From the NCBI GenBank assembly GCA_963791995.1, contig CAWBUQ010000003.1, forward strand, positions 62,001 through 126,000: 64,000 bases of DNA, in the 5' to 3' direction. Every line of letters starts with the position of its first letter. Position 1 is the stretch's first letter. Source of the stretch: Bog-473 sp963791995. Its GTDB lineage: Bacteria; Actinomycetota; Acidimicrobiia; Acidimicrobiales; RAAP-2. A model generated the notes under the pieces. It did no database searches. It was not told where the DNA came from and saw only the letters and a list, made by a program, of their open reading frames with translations. Position numbers and translations under genes: made by a program. This document shows positions 29,393 to 38,444 of this stretch, in pieces.

Positions 29393-29959
29393 CTAGGCGG
29401 CTTGATCTCGACCGAGGTGCCTGTAGACGGTAGCTACGCTGACCCCGAGCATCTCTGCAATCTCCACCACTGTGTGATCCTGGGAGGCGTACAGCTTGCG
29501 GGCCTTTTCGATCTTCGTAGCGTTCATTACAGTGGGCCGACCTCCGACCCGTCCTCTGGCACGGGCGGCAGCCAGACCAGCACGGGTTCTCTCGACGAGT
29601 AACTCCCTCTCAAACTGCGCCAGGGCGCCCATCACGTTGAAAAAGAAGCGACCGTTTGCCGAACTGGTGTCGATGCTGTCCTCGATTGATCTGAAACCAA
29701 CTCCTCGCTCCTCAAAGGTCGCTACCAACTCAAGCAGGTTCTTGAGACTCCGGCCTAAGCGGTCGAGTCGCCAGACCACCACGGTGTCTCCCTCACGCAG
29801 GTGGTCAAGGAGTCGGTCAATCTCTGGTCGGCTTGCTTTGATCCCGGAGTACTCATCCGTGAAGATCTGCTTGCAGCCCGCTGCCCTCAGTGCATCAATC
29901 TGAAGCGAGGCATCCTGATCGCTAGTGCTGACCCTGCTGTAACCGATCATCGTTGTCAT
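29393..29959 (-). CDS. Serine recombinase (resolvase/invertase family)
   Basis: Intact 188-residue recombinase. The catalytic domain starts IGYSRVSTSDQD with the nucleophile Ser in RVS. It continues VVVWRLDRLGRSLKNLLELV and FFFNVMGALAQFERELLVERT. A C-terminal helix-turn-helix follows (TVVEIAEMLGVSVATVYRHL). This is the Hin/Tn3-resolvase size class. It may belong to a mobile element now reduced to this gene, or may invert or resolve nearby DNA. No crossover sites were identified. Confidence 0.92.
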   Translation of the reverse strand: MTTMIGYSRVSTSDQDASLQIDALRAAGCKQIFTDEYSGIKASRPEIDRLLDHLREGDTVVVWRLDRLGRSLKNLLELVATFEERGVGFRSIEDSIDTSSANGRFFFNVMGALAQFERELLVERTRAGLAAARARGRVGGRPTVMNATKIEKARKLYASQDHTVVEIAEMLGVSVATVYRHLGRDQAA

Positions 29960-30107
29960 AGTCTGATGCTATCAAAAACGCTCCTGTAGGGTATTGATAA
30001 TGAGACGGGTTCTGAGAGATCCCCTCAGGCGTGGACGGGATCGGCTTGCAGCGGCTTGCAGAATCGACCGTTTGTGGCAGACCAGTGCGTTGCCCGCCAC
30101 TCGGTGA

Positions 30108-30773
30108 TCAGACGCCTGAAACGGCCCGGAGTCCATCCAGCAAAGTCCGGCACTGCGCAAACGCATCGTGCATCACATCCACGACTTCGGGATATCTGAA
30201 GGCAACGGTGAGCGACCTCATGTCACCCGGCAGACCGGCAAGGTACGCCGCAACGGTCGACTTGTCGCTGTTTTGCAGTTCACCTATCTGAGAGACCTGT
30301 TCGATATATGCGTCTGCAAAAGCACGACGGTCATTGTTTGGCAGTGACGCAAGGAATGCCGTTTCAATCGTCCCCTGTTGGTCATGGCTCGGTAGAATCG
30401 CAATCGCAGTTGATATGCTGCCTTGCGTCGCAACCAAGCCGGGACCGGTCGGTGTCGCTAGCCCCGCCACGTTGAGTGCGCTGGCGCATCGCTGCCATGC
30501 AGCATTTGGAGTCGAGTCGGCGTCTTGAATCAAGCCGAGGGCAGTAACGTGACTTCGAAAACCACGATCCTTAGTCAGTGCCCGCAGGTCGGGTCCCCAC
30601 GAGTCCTTACCGTTCATGTCACGAATGTGGACATCCTCGATACCCATGGCTCGACACAGGTGGTAAATCAAAGCTTGATCAGGCCGCCCCTCGACGAGGA
30701 CCAGCAGCGATTGCTCTATGGGCAAGATCTCGTACTTGGCCCCAGGTGACCAAAGTGGGCCGTCAGCGCACAT
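30108..30773 (-). CDS. TOPRIM-like DUF3226-type protein, partner of an AAA ATPase
   Basis: About 222 residues. The N-terminal part has the TOPRIM-like layout of DUF3226: LLVLVEGRPDQALIYHLCRA with the Glu, then ALGLIQDADSTPNAAW with a DxD. A helical C-terminal part follows. ATG 30773 overlaps the last codons of the ATPase gene (TGA at 30763-30765), so the pair was coexpressed. ATPase plus TOPRIM pairs occur in anti-phage systems such as PARIS and OLD-like modules. By analogy this would be the nuclease or effector. The gene is intact but its partner is split by IS256. Confidence 0.7.
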   Translation of the reverse strand: MCADGPLWSPGAKYEILPIEQSLLVLVEGRPDQALIYHLCRAMGIEDVHIRDMNGKDSWGPDLRALTKDRGFRSHVTALGLIQDADSTPNAAWQRCASALNVAGLATPTGPGLVATQGSISTAIAILPSHDQQGTIETAFLASLPNNDRRAFADAYIEQVSQIGELQNSDKSTVAAYLAGLPGDMRSLTVAFRYPEVVDVMHDAFAQCRTLLDGLRAVSGV

Positions 30774-31029
30774 CGAGACCGAGATTGAGCACCCCAACCA
30801 TCTCTTCTCGTGAGTAGTCGACTACGTCTACACCGGGGGTCGTTGCGTTCGGCCCCGATCGCTCAAGACGGAAGAGCCGGAGCATTGAATCATCCACGTC
30901 TGCCAGTGCCTCGATGGCCGAGGTAATGCATTCCTTGCTGTGCGTGGTGGCGATGATCTGGGTACCGGTTGCTTTGACGACAGTTCCCAGGTGACGCCAC
31001 ATGTCTCCGAGCACTGAATAGTGGAGCCC
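30763..31029 (-). pseudogene. AAA family ATPase, C-terminal part (split by IS256)
   Basis: The last ~88 residues of the ATPase whose N-terminal part is at 32511-33326. It starts GLHYSVLGDMWRHLGTVVKA, contains the ATTHSKECI segment typical of the ABC/OLD-type D-loop/switch region, and ends LNLGLDVR. Removing the IS256 element and one 8-bp repeat joins LIDEIDN directly to GLHYSVL in frame. Confidence 0.85.
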
Positions 31030-31037
31030 GTTATCGA
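31030..31037. repeat. Target-site duplication of IS256, left
   Basis: GTTATCGA here and again at 32511-32518 directly flank the IS256 inverted repeats. An 8-bp duplication is the normal length for the family and shows an insertion in place. Confidence 0.85.
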
Positions 31038-32510
31038 GACGTTGTCCCGAACATTGTTGAAGTAAGGCGGTGGTCCCCCGCCTGAGACCTGCCAGCTGGT
31101 AGGGATCGGGCACGACCAAGTAACCCTTAGGAAGGGGACCACCGTGAAGAAGAAGGTAGCTGTTGTGAGCGTCGCCGACGCGGAGGAGGCAGCCCGATTG
31201 GCTGACCTGCCGCTCGAGGCGACAGTGGCGCTGGCCGACGTGGCCGGCGCGATCAAGGACGGGTTGTTGGCGTTCGCGTCGGCCACCGGACTTGTCGTGA
31301 TGCGCCAGATGATGGAGGCCGAACTGACCGAGGCGATCGGTGAGAAGCACGCAAAGGTCGCGGCCCAAGAGCGTGTCGGAAACTGGCACGGCAACGCGAA
31401 GGGCTCGGTCGTGCTCGGCGGACGGCAGGTCAAGGCCGAGCGCCCGAGAGGCCGGAGCACCAACGGCACCGAGATCGGGCTCGACACCTGGAAGGCGTTC
31501 AGCTCGGCCGATCTGCTCAACTCCCTTGTCGTCGAGCGCATGCTCGCCGGGGTGGCCACCCGGCGCCACGCCGACGTGGCCGAGCCGGTCGGAACCGAGC
31601 TCGAGGGGCGCTCCAAGTCGATGTCCAAGTCGGCGGTGTCTCGGCGCTTCGTGGCGGCGACCACCAAGGCCATGGGTGAGCTCATGGCCCGGAACCTCGC
31701 CGAGCTCGACGTGGCCGTGCTCATGATCGACGGCCTCGAGATGGCCGGTTCGTGTGCCGTGGTCGCCCTGGTCATCACTACAGACGGCACCAAGGTTCCC
31801 GTCGGGCTCTGGCTGGGTGACACCGAGAACAAGACCGTCGTCACCGCCCTGTTGGCCGACCTCGTCGCCCGAGGCCTCGACGTCTCCTCGGGCGTGCTCT
31901 GCGTCATCGACGGCGCCAAGGCGCTGGCCGCGGGCATCAAGAAGGTGTTCGGCGACAACGCGGTGGTGCAGCGCTGCGTACTGCACAAGCGTCGCAACGT
32001 CGAGGGGCACCTGGGAAAGGAGCTGGCCGCGGTCGTCGACAAGCGACTGGCCCTCATCTTCGCCCAGCCCGACGCGGCCAAGGGGCTCGCCGCCGCCAAG
32101 ATCCTCGCCAAAGAGCTCGAGGCCGACCATCCCGATGCCGCTGCGTCCTTGCGCGAAGGACTCGAGGACATGTTCACCGTGCGACGTCTGGGCGTCGGGG
32201 GCACCTTGGCCGCGACGCTCACCACCACAAATTGCATCGAGTCGATGATCTCGATCGCCAAGCGGACGACGCGTCGAGTCACGAAGTGGAAGGACGGTTC
32301 GATGAAGAAGCGCTGGATCGCGGCCGGCATGCTCGAAGCCGAGCGCTCGTTCCGGCGCGTGCGCGGCCACAAGGACATGACCAAGCTGGTCGATGCCCTC
32401 CGACGCGAGGTCACACCGACCGTTGCTACACCCGAAGAGTACGATCAGGCAGCAGCAGCCTGAACACGCTGTGGCCACCGCTGAACTTCAACAAGAAGCG
32501 GAACATCGTC
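31038..32510 (+). mobile_element. IS256-family insertion sequence
   Basis: 1473-bp element with long imperfect terminal inverted repeats (left begins GACGTTGTCCCGAA, right on the reverse strand begins GACGATGTTCCGCT, both containing TTGTTGAAGT) and 8-bp target duplications. It carries one intact transposase. It is inserted within the Walker B region of an AAA ATPase gene. Confidence 0.92.
31144..32463 (+). CDS. IS256 family (mutator-type) transposase
   Basis: Intact 439-residue DDE transposase. Acidic residues are in VAVLMIDGLEMAG, VLCVIDGAKALAAG and TTNCIESMISI. The conserved VVQRCVLHKRRNVEGHL block of mutator-type transposases is present. The start codon GTG 31144 follows a GGAAGGGGACC stretch. 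The element appears recently active, given its clean target duplication. Confidence 0.94.
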   Translation: MKKKVAVVSVADAEEAARLADLPLEATVALADVAGAIKDGLLAFASATGLVVMRQMMEAELTEAIGEKHAKVAAQERVGNWHGNAKGSVVLGGRQVKAERPRGRSTNGTEIGLDTWKAFSSADLLNSLVVERMLAGVATRRHADVAEPVGTELEGRSKSMSKSAVSRRFVAATTKAMGELMARNLAELDVAVLMIDGLEMAGSCAVVALVITTDGTKVPVGLWLGDTENKTVVTALLADLVARGLDVSSGVLCVIDGAKALAAGIKKVFGDNAVVQRCVLHKRRNVEGHLGKELAAVVDKRLALIFAQPDAAKGLAAAKILAKELEADHPDAAASLREGLEDMFTVRRLGVGGTLAATLTTTNCIESMISIAKRTTRRVTKWKDGSMKKRWIAAGMLEAERSFRRVRGHKDMTKLVDALRREVTPTVATPEEYDQAAAA

Positions 32511-33326
32511 GTTATCGATCTCGTCGATTAGTAGTACGCCGGAGCGTGATGCATGCATGACAAGGACGTACTCGGCGATGGCTGTCGTCCCCTCGCCGAA
32601 CAGAGATAGAGGGAGTGGGCGACGTGCATCTGTGTGAAGGTAGAGGGATGGTTGGCCGTTCATGACCAGCACTTCTGCTGAACGAACGTGATCGTCCACG
32701 ATTTGCAAGGCCTTTAGAAGGTCGTGCTCACGATCTTCTACCTTGAGGGACGAGAAATAACCAGCGATCTCTGTGGGGTTCGATCGCTGATGGGACCCGA
32801 TCAGGTAGGCGTTGGTCGCCGATGGCCCAGGTAAAGGGTTTGTCTGTGCTTGGGTCTGAATACCGAATGGAGATTGAAAGTTGACGTGGCTATGGGTGAA
32901 CGTCTGCGTTGTCCCGCTGCGTGAGACTTCCACAAAGAGCGGCTCGATGCTAGGCGTCGGAGGGGGAGACACGAGAGCCGTCTGATCTTCGATGAGCGAG
33001 ATACGTACCGTGAGCGGGGTCTGATCGACTGCGGTGGACTGGAAGACAATTGGCTTGGTTGTGTCGTAGTCGTGAAAGTACGACGCCCAAGGCGAGGGCT
33101 CCATTGGACCTCGACCGATCGGGCCCATGATTACTCCCCGCCGTTGAGCGAGAGGTCCATACATTGCGTTGGCGGCATTGCCCTCGGAGCTAAGGAGAAA
33201 GACTGCTTCGAGGAGTGAACTCTTGCCAACGTCATTCAACCCTGTGACCAAGTTGATCTGACCGAGGTCTTGCAGGGCGACATGCTCGAAGTTCCTAAAC
33301 CAACTCAGTTCGAAGCTTGAGTACAC
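32511..33326 (-). pseudogene. AAA family ATPase, N-terminal part (split by IS256)
   Basis: About 272 residues of an SMC/OLD-like AAA ATPase. Walker A is TGLNDVGKSSLLEA at residues 28-41, and the segment ends with Walker B GVLLIDEIDN, where IS256 sits. Between them is the long insert usual for AAA_15/AAA_21 proteins. The intact protein would be about 360 residues. Together with the overlapping DUF3226 TOPRIM gene it resembles two-gene ATPase/TOPRIM anti-phage systems. The insertion should abolish function. Confidence 0.85.
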
Positions 33327-33666
33327 GGCTAGAGACTAGGCCACGGATAAATGGGCTGGCGATGATGCAGGGACTCCGAGGCGGGGGATCAGCCGCCGAG
33401 GGAGCGGGTTCGGACGCAGTCCACCTCTACCGTAATGGCGGTGGCCTAGACGACGTGAGTGTCCGTGCGGACCATGGACACAGCGTCCGCTCTGCCCGAC
33501 ATCTGTCCTGTTTCAGATCCTCGCCGTTCCCATTCGCCTATCTGCTACTCACCGATTTCCGCACGCCAACATGTGATGTTCGGTAGGGGCGAGGGGCTGA
33601 ATCCCTGGGTCAGGCGTTGACTCCCAACGAGGCGGCGCTCCGCCTGCCACGTTCAACCCGTCTCAA
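33327..33666. other. Intergenic region upstream of the ATPase gene
   Basis: About 340 bases between the ATPase start and the end of the excisionase-led operon, both on the minus strand. It must hold the ATPase promoter and the operon terminator. I see no gene and no clear motif. Confidence 0.4.
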
Positions 33667-33873
33667 TCACCCGGTGGCTTGTCGGCTCGTGCTGGGGTGA
33701 TACACGAGATGGGCACCATGATGACTAGCAGATTGCCGGAACTTCGTCACGCCGTCCAGAACGGAGATCTTCCCCTCGACCCGGTAGCCCCGCACATGCA
33801 CGACGGCGATGTCACCCGTGAGCGTGTACGACCTCCACTTGCCGTCAGGGCAAACGGCCCCGTCCGAAGTCAT
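33667..33873 (-). CDS. Hypothetical protein, last gene of four-gene operon
   Basis: Small 68-residue protein (TSDGAVCPDGKWRSYTLTGD...) starting with ATG 33873, five bases after the preceding gene's stop. The tight spacing and even codon use support it as real. No domain recognised. Confidence 0.45.
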   Translation of the reverse strand: MTSDGAVCPDGKWRSYTLTGDIAVVHVRGYRVEGKISVLDGVTKFRQSASHHGAHLVYHPSTSRQATG

Positions 33874-33877
33874 GCGT

Positions 33878-34366
33878 TCAGCCCACAATCAGCCCGCTGC
33901 GTTCGAAGCAGGCATCGTACTCGTCGCCGAGTCCCTTGATGTCGTGCGCAACTTGCCAAATCGTGGCCCACTCGGTCGTGATCATTCCCGTGTTGGTTCG
34001 AGGGAGAAACACCGATTTGTCTCGGAGGTCTCCCCAATTGTCTGCCAACTGGTAGCCGTTCCAGTCCACAACGAGATGTCCAACGAGCCCACCACCATCG
34101 GAGCGAAGGGCCGTCAGTGTCAACCACAGCCTGTGGTCCGAGCGGTTCCAAGCTTCCATCCACCGTTGGCTCGGGACGGTCACCCAATCGTGGGAGGTGC
34201 TACCCAACAGCATGTTGAGTACCCACTGGGATTCCGTCTCGATAAACAACGCCATCGTGCGCCGAGCGAATCTCTCGGCAGACTCACCCGGCATACGAGA
34301 GTCTGAGGCCTTCTCCCCACGTTGGTCGCTTGGATACGCAGCACCACCATCGACTGACCTACTCAT
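33878..34366 (-). CDS. Hypothetical protein, third gene of four-gene operon
   Basis: Intact 162-residue soluble protein, Trp-rich (EWATIWQVAHDIKGLGDEYD, RLWLTLTALRSDGGG). No transmembrane segment and no family recognised. The start overlaps the end of the previous gene by 8 bases. The only clue to its role is position: behind an excisionase-like gene in a defence-type island. Confidence 0.55.
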   Translation of the reverse strand: MSRSVDGGAAYPSDQRGEKASDSRMPGESAERFARRTMALFIETESQWVLNMLLGSTSHDWVTVPSQRWMEAWNRSDHRLWLTLTALRSDGGGLVGHLVVDWNGYQLADNWGDLRDKSVFLPRTNTGMITTEWATIWQVAHDIKGLGDEYDACFERSGLIVG

Positions 34367-34688
34367 GCTGTGCCCATATGTCTCTCACCCACGTGTCCAC
34401 TGCCTGTCGGAGACCGACTATCTCGATCCTTGAGTGAAGGCGCTGTAGCGCTGCACGGCGCTCCTCTTCGACCCCTTGGCGGTAGAACAGATGGCGGATG
34501 GCGTCTCTCAGCAGCACCTGATCCTCTTCAGGTAGCTCCCCATCCGGTGATGCGTTGAGTCGTTCCTCCATCTCTGCCAACGCTTCAGGAGTCAGAATCA
34601 CTTTCCTCGGACGAACGTGCCGGAAAGAGCCATCCTTGCCTTCTTGCGTGTCAATGTGTCCGTCGAGGGTCACTTTGCTGGCGCTCAT
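34359..34688 (-). CDS. Hypothetical protein, second gene of four-gene operon
   Basis: Intact 109-residue charged, helical protein (LTPEALAEMEERLNASPDGE, VLLRDAIRHLFYRQGVEEER). Overlaps the preceding gene by four bases (ATGA) and the next by eight. It looks like a small cytoplasmic accessory or antitoxin-like protein, but this is a guess from composition only. Confidence 0.6.
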   Translation of the reverse strand: MSASKVTLDGHIDTQEGKDGSFRHVRPRKVILTPEALAEMEERLNASPDGELPEEDQVLLRDAIRHLFYRQGVEEERRAALQRLHSRIEIVGLRQAVDTWVRDIWAQHE

Positions 34689-35074
34689 CTTGAAAGCCTC
34701 CCCCCATGGGTGTAGTCACGACCTCGTTTTCGGGCCGCTGCGGCCTTGTTGGACGGTTCGGGGGAATCGCCAGCCTCCTGCGGCCGCTCTCTACCCAGGT
34801 AGCCGTCTTTTGTACCCAGGTAACCGTCGGTCCCTGCGACCGAGTTCTCGATCGGGCTGACGGTGGAGTTGGCAACGAAGTCGTCCAGGTCCCAGGCGCT
34901 GATTCGAATCAGTCGACCAATCCGCAAGTGCCGAATCCGCCGCTGCTGAACCAGCCGCCGCAGCGTTCGGCCTGAGAGTCCCATCCTTTCGGCCGCCTCG
35001 CTGACGGTCAGGAGCCGACCTGCATCCGCAAAGCTCAGGCCGAGGCCGTTCTGAATCCGATCAACAACTTCCAT
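34685..35074 (-). CDS. Excisionase-type helix-turn-helix DNA-binding protein
   Basis: Intact 129-residue protein with a MerR-like winged HTH of the excisionase group (LLTVSEAAERMGLSGRTLRRLV, RIRHLRIGRLIRISAWDLDDFV). A low-complexity tail follows that repeats DGYLG twice. It is the first gene of a four-gene overlapping operon, so it may autoregulate it or act as a recombination directionality factor for an integrated element. Confidence 0.8.
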   Translation of the reverse strand: MEVVDRIQNGLGLSFADAGRLLTVSEAAERMGLSGRTLRRLVQQRRIRHLRIGRLIRISAWDLDDFVANSTVSPIENSVAGTDGYLGTKDGYLGRERPQEAGDSPEPSNKAAAARKRGRDYTHGGRLSR

Positions 35075-35512
35075 CTCACTCTCCTACTCGAAGTGCTCTT
35101 CACTCCTTCGGAGGACTCATGAGAACCAAGACAGTGCCGCTGGTCAAACTCGGGACTACATGACGCTTCGGACAGATTCGTCACGCCGACCACCCTGTGC
35201 AACATCAACTGACAGCAAGCCAAGTAGTGAAAGGAGTCACTTCTCGGGCCAGATTGGCCTAGATCGGAAAGTGGAACGCTGGTATGATGGATGGTCCTGG
35301 CAACAACATGTCGGCTCTCAACCCGCTTGAGACGCAGCACGAATACTCTCTGACGGAAGCGTGGCGGTAGCCGGTCGGCTACAGACGCAGCACGAACTCC
35401 TTCGCAACTTCGGCACTGGCTACGGCCATGCCCAAGCCGACGGTCCTGCTCCCTGCTCTCTCCTTGATACCTACCTTCCCTCAGGTGTCCAACTTGTACG
35501 CAACTTCACTGA
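35075..35512. other. Intergenic region between the operon and IS21 copy 2
   Basis: About 440 bases containing the probable promoter of the excisionase-led operon. No gene, tRNA or strong palindrome seen. The stretch AACGCTGGTATGATGG at about 35276 has the look of a promoter-like TATGAT box on the plus strand, but nothing convincing lies downstream. Confidence 0.35.
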
Positions 35513-35650
35513 TGTAAATCACGATCGAAAACGGCAGCACCTGAGCGTGTCGAAAAGATGATCGAAAACGGCAGCACCTGACCATCCCCAGCTCTGTTCG
35601 GTCCCGCTTCAAGGCTTCGTGCCTGAGCGGACGAGCAGAACGGGAGAAGG

Positions 35651-37148
35651 GTGCACACCGACATGGACGAATGGACCGAGATCCGACGGAAGGTCCTGGT
35701 GGAAGGCGCGTCGAAGCGTTCCATCCATCGGGACTACGGAGTCGGGCACCAGGCCCTGGCCAAGATCCTGGCGAACCCTGAGCCTCCCGGCTATCAGATG
35801 GCCGGGGTGCGCTCGAAGCCCGTGCTCGGTCCCCACCTGGCCACGATCGACCAGATCCTCGACGATGACCGCGAGGCCCCGCCCAAGCAGCGGCACACGG
35901 CGAGGAAGATCTTCGAGCGCCTGCGGGACGAACACGGCTACACCGGCTGTTACTCCCAGGTCCAGACGGCGGTGAAGAGAGCCAAGGCGTACTCGAAGGA
36001 AGCGTTCGTCCCGCTCAGCCATCCACCCGGTCATGCCCAGTTCGACTTCGGCGAGGCCGTCGTCGAGATCGCCGGCGACCGCATCAAGGCCGCGCTCGGG
36101 GTCATCACGCTGCCCTACTCGGACACCTACTTCCTCTCCGCCTATCCGCGCGAGTGCACCGAGACCTTCCAGGCCGCCCACCTGGCCGGCTTCGAGTTCT
36201 TCGGTGGCGTGCCGGTTCGGATCTCCTATGACAACACCACCATCGCGGTCACCAAGGTGATGGGGAGAGAGCGCGAGCTGACCAGGGCGTTTCGTGCCCT
36301 CGAGAGCCACTACCTCTTCGAGCACCACTTTTGCCGGGTGGGGCGGGGCAACGAGAAAGGCCACGTGGAAAACCATGTCGGCTACGCGCGGCCGCAACCT
36401 GTTGGTCCCGGTCCCGGCGTTTCCGTCCTGGGCGGCACTCAACGAGTACCTCGCCGCCGGTTGCTATGCCGACCTGTTCCGACGGGTGCGCGGCAAGGTC
36501 GGCACCAAGGCCGAGCGGCTGGCCGAGGAGCGCGCCGCCATGCTGGCGCTGCCAGCAGAGACCTTCGAGCCCCGCCGGGTGGCCCAGGGCCATGCCAACT
36601 CGCTCTCGCTCGTGCGATTCGACCGCAACGACTACTCGGTCCCGACCGCCTACGCCCACCACGAGGTGACCGTCGTCGGAGGAATCGAGGATGTCACCAT
36701 CACCAGCGGCACGACCGTCGTCGCCTGTCACCCCCGACACTGGGGCAAGGAGCACACGACGTTCGACCCGCTGCACTACCTGGCCCTCTTGGAGCGCAAG
36801 CCCGGTGCCATCGACTTCGCCCGACCCCTCGAGGACTGGGAGCTGCCGGGTTGCTTCGCCACGCTCCGCCGGCGTCTCGAAGCCGATCTCGGCCACGGCG
36901 GCACCCGCGAGTTCATCAAGGTGCTGCGGCTCTTGGAGCACTCGAGCGTTCCCGCACTGACCAGAGCGATCGAGACGGCCATCTCCATCGGCGCGACGGG
37001 TTCGGATGCCATCGCGCTGATCCTCTTCCACCACGCGGAGCGTCCAGTCGGCCTGTTCAGCCTCGACGGCCACCCCCACTTGAAGTCGGTGGCCATCGAA
37101 CCCCCGGACCTCACCGCCTATCGGGCCCTCACCGCGATCGGCTCATGA
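35651..37148 (+). CDS. istA: IS21 family transposase IstA (frameshifted)
   Basis: About 499 residues, closely related to the istA at 14906-16420: HTH SKRSIHRDYGVGHQALAKIL, core FDFGEAVVEI and ISYDNTTIAV, and GRGNEKGHVENHVGYA. One base shift near 36390 separates the core from the C-terminal part (NLLVPVPAFPSWAALNEYL onward). GTG 35651 is the apparent start. The gap of 126 bases to istB is larger than in copy 1, where the genes overlap. Confidence 0.9.
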
Positions 37149-37274
37149 GCATGTTCTCCCAGGCCGCATCCGGGCCCCAGGGTCCGGCCCCATCAATCCA
37201 TCGCCGCTCAGGGCATCTGAGCGGCGGTTTCACCCATCACAGCGCGGATCGCGCTAGGAGAAAGGAGCAACACC

Positions 37275-38088
37275 ATGAAAGCGAGCGAGACCAAGTCCCT
37301 GGTGCTCTTGCACCACCACCTGAAGGCACTGCGCCTGCCGACCGTCGGGGCCGAGTGCGAGAAGGTGGCACAACAGCGCCGCCGCGGACAACGCCGACCA
37401 CCTCACCTATCTGCTGCAGCTCACAGAGCTCGAACTGCTCGACAGGGAGAAGCGGGCCGCCGAGCGGCGCCTCAAGGCGGCGCGCTTCCCGACCATCAAG
37501 ACGCTCGACACCTTCGACTTCGTGGCGCGACCCTCGGTCAACAAGGTGCTCATCGCCGAACTGATGCGCTGCGAGTACATCGACAAGAAGGAGAACATCC
37601 TCTTGGTGGGTAACCCCGGGACGGGCAAGTCCCACCTGGCCACCGCGTTGGCCGCCCAGGCGTGTGCCAAGGGCTACCGGGTCCGCTTCATCCGCACCAC
37701 CGAGTTGGTGACCGCCCTCATCGAGGCCCGAGACGAACGCAGCTTCCTCCGCCTCAAGAGCCAGTTTGCCAAGTTGGATCTGCTCGTCCTCGACGAGCTG
37801 GGTTACGTACCCGCGTCGAAGGTCGGCTCCGAGCTGCTCTTCGACGTCATCTCAACGGCCTACGAGCGCACCAGCCTGATCGTGACGACGAACCTGCCCT
37901 TCGAGTCCTGGACCGAGGTGCTCGGCTCCGAGCGCCTCACCGGGGCGACCCTCGACCGGCTCACCCACCGCTGCCGGATCATCGAGACCAAGGGCGAGAG
38001 CTACAGGCTCCAGGACGCCAAGGCACGCACGAGACGACCCGCCAAATCAACCACTGAAACTGTGGACGAGACCCTGACCCAGAGCTAA
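37275..38088 (+). CDS. istB: IS21 family helper ATPase IstB (frameshifted)
   Basis: About 271 residues matching copy 1 IstB. The start MKASETKSLVLLHHHLKALR is followed by a base shift near 37370, then AADNADHLTYLLQLTELELL, Walker A GNPGTGKSHL and Walker B LDLLVLDELGYVP. A good ribosome site (AGGAGAAAGGAGC) precedes ATG 37275. Confidence 0.9.
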
Positions 38089-38154
38089 CTTCAGACGACC
38101 TCAGTGCTGCCGCTTTCGGCCATCACGCGCTGCTGTTTTGGATCGTGATTCACA

Positions 38155-38444
38155 TCCTGCCCCCTGCATCGGTGCCGGACGATAAGGAATCCGTTTACCG
38201 ACGCGCGTACGATGTTTGCACACCCTGTGCAAATTGTTTGGAGTCGGGTGCTCCGACGCGGCGACTGAGACGAGCCGCGTTGCGGGAAAGAATCCCTGCT
38301 CTGCTGCTGTTCGACCGAGGTTCGTCCAGGACCTCGCCCCTCCACGGGCATCGCGGCAGCGATCGGTGACTTACCTTACACCGTGCCTTGCACCGTGCCT
38401 TGCACGTCTGCTTGCCGGCCGAGTCCGTGAGGCGGCTTCCCAGG
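38155..38444. other. Region between IS21 copy 2 and the oxidoreductase
   Basis: About 290 bases without a recognisable gene. Contains a short tandem repeat of ACCGTGCCTTGC near 38383-38406. No RNA gene could be folded by eye. Confidence 0.4.

Larger units (their letters stand above)
35513..38154 (+). mobile_element. IS21-family insertion sequence, copy 2
   Basis: IS21 element of about 2.64 kb, opposite in orientation to copy 1. The termini begin TGTAAATCACGATCGAAAAC (left) and TGTGAATCACGATCCAAAAC (right, reverse strand), with internal repeats of GATCGAAAACGGCAGCACC. The proteins are closely related to copy 1 but clearly not identical, so this is a diverged relative and not a recent duplicate. 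No target duplication found. Confidence 0.85.

Noticed and set aside
30763..32478. Long minus-strand open frame across IS256
   Set aside because: It is the antisense of the transposase joined by chance to the ATPase tail; the transposase on the plus strand explains the region.
38383..38406. Tandem ACCGTGCCTTGC repeat as a CRISPR or iteron array
   Set aside because: Only two near-identical 12-base units with no spacers and no replication or cas gene nearby.
38155..38444. Possible tRNA or other RNA gene
   Set aside because: GGTTCG-like and paired stretches exist, but no complete cloverleaf with anticodon stem and T-loop could be drawn.
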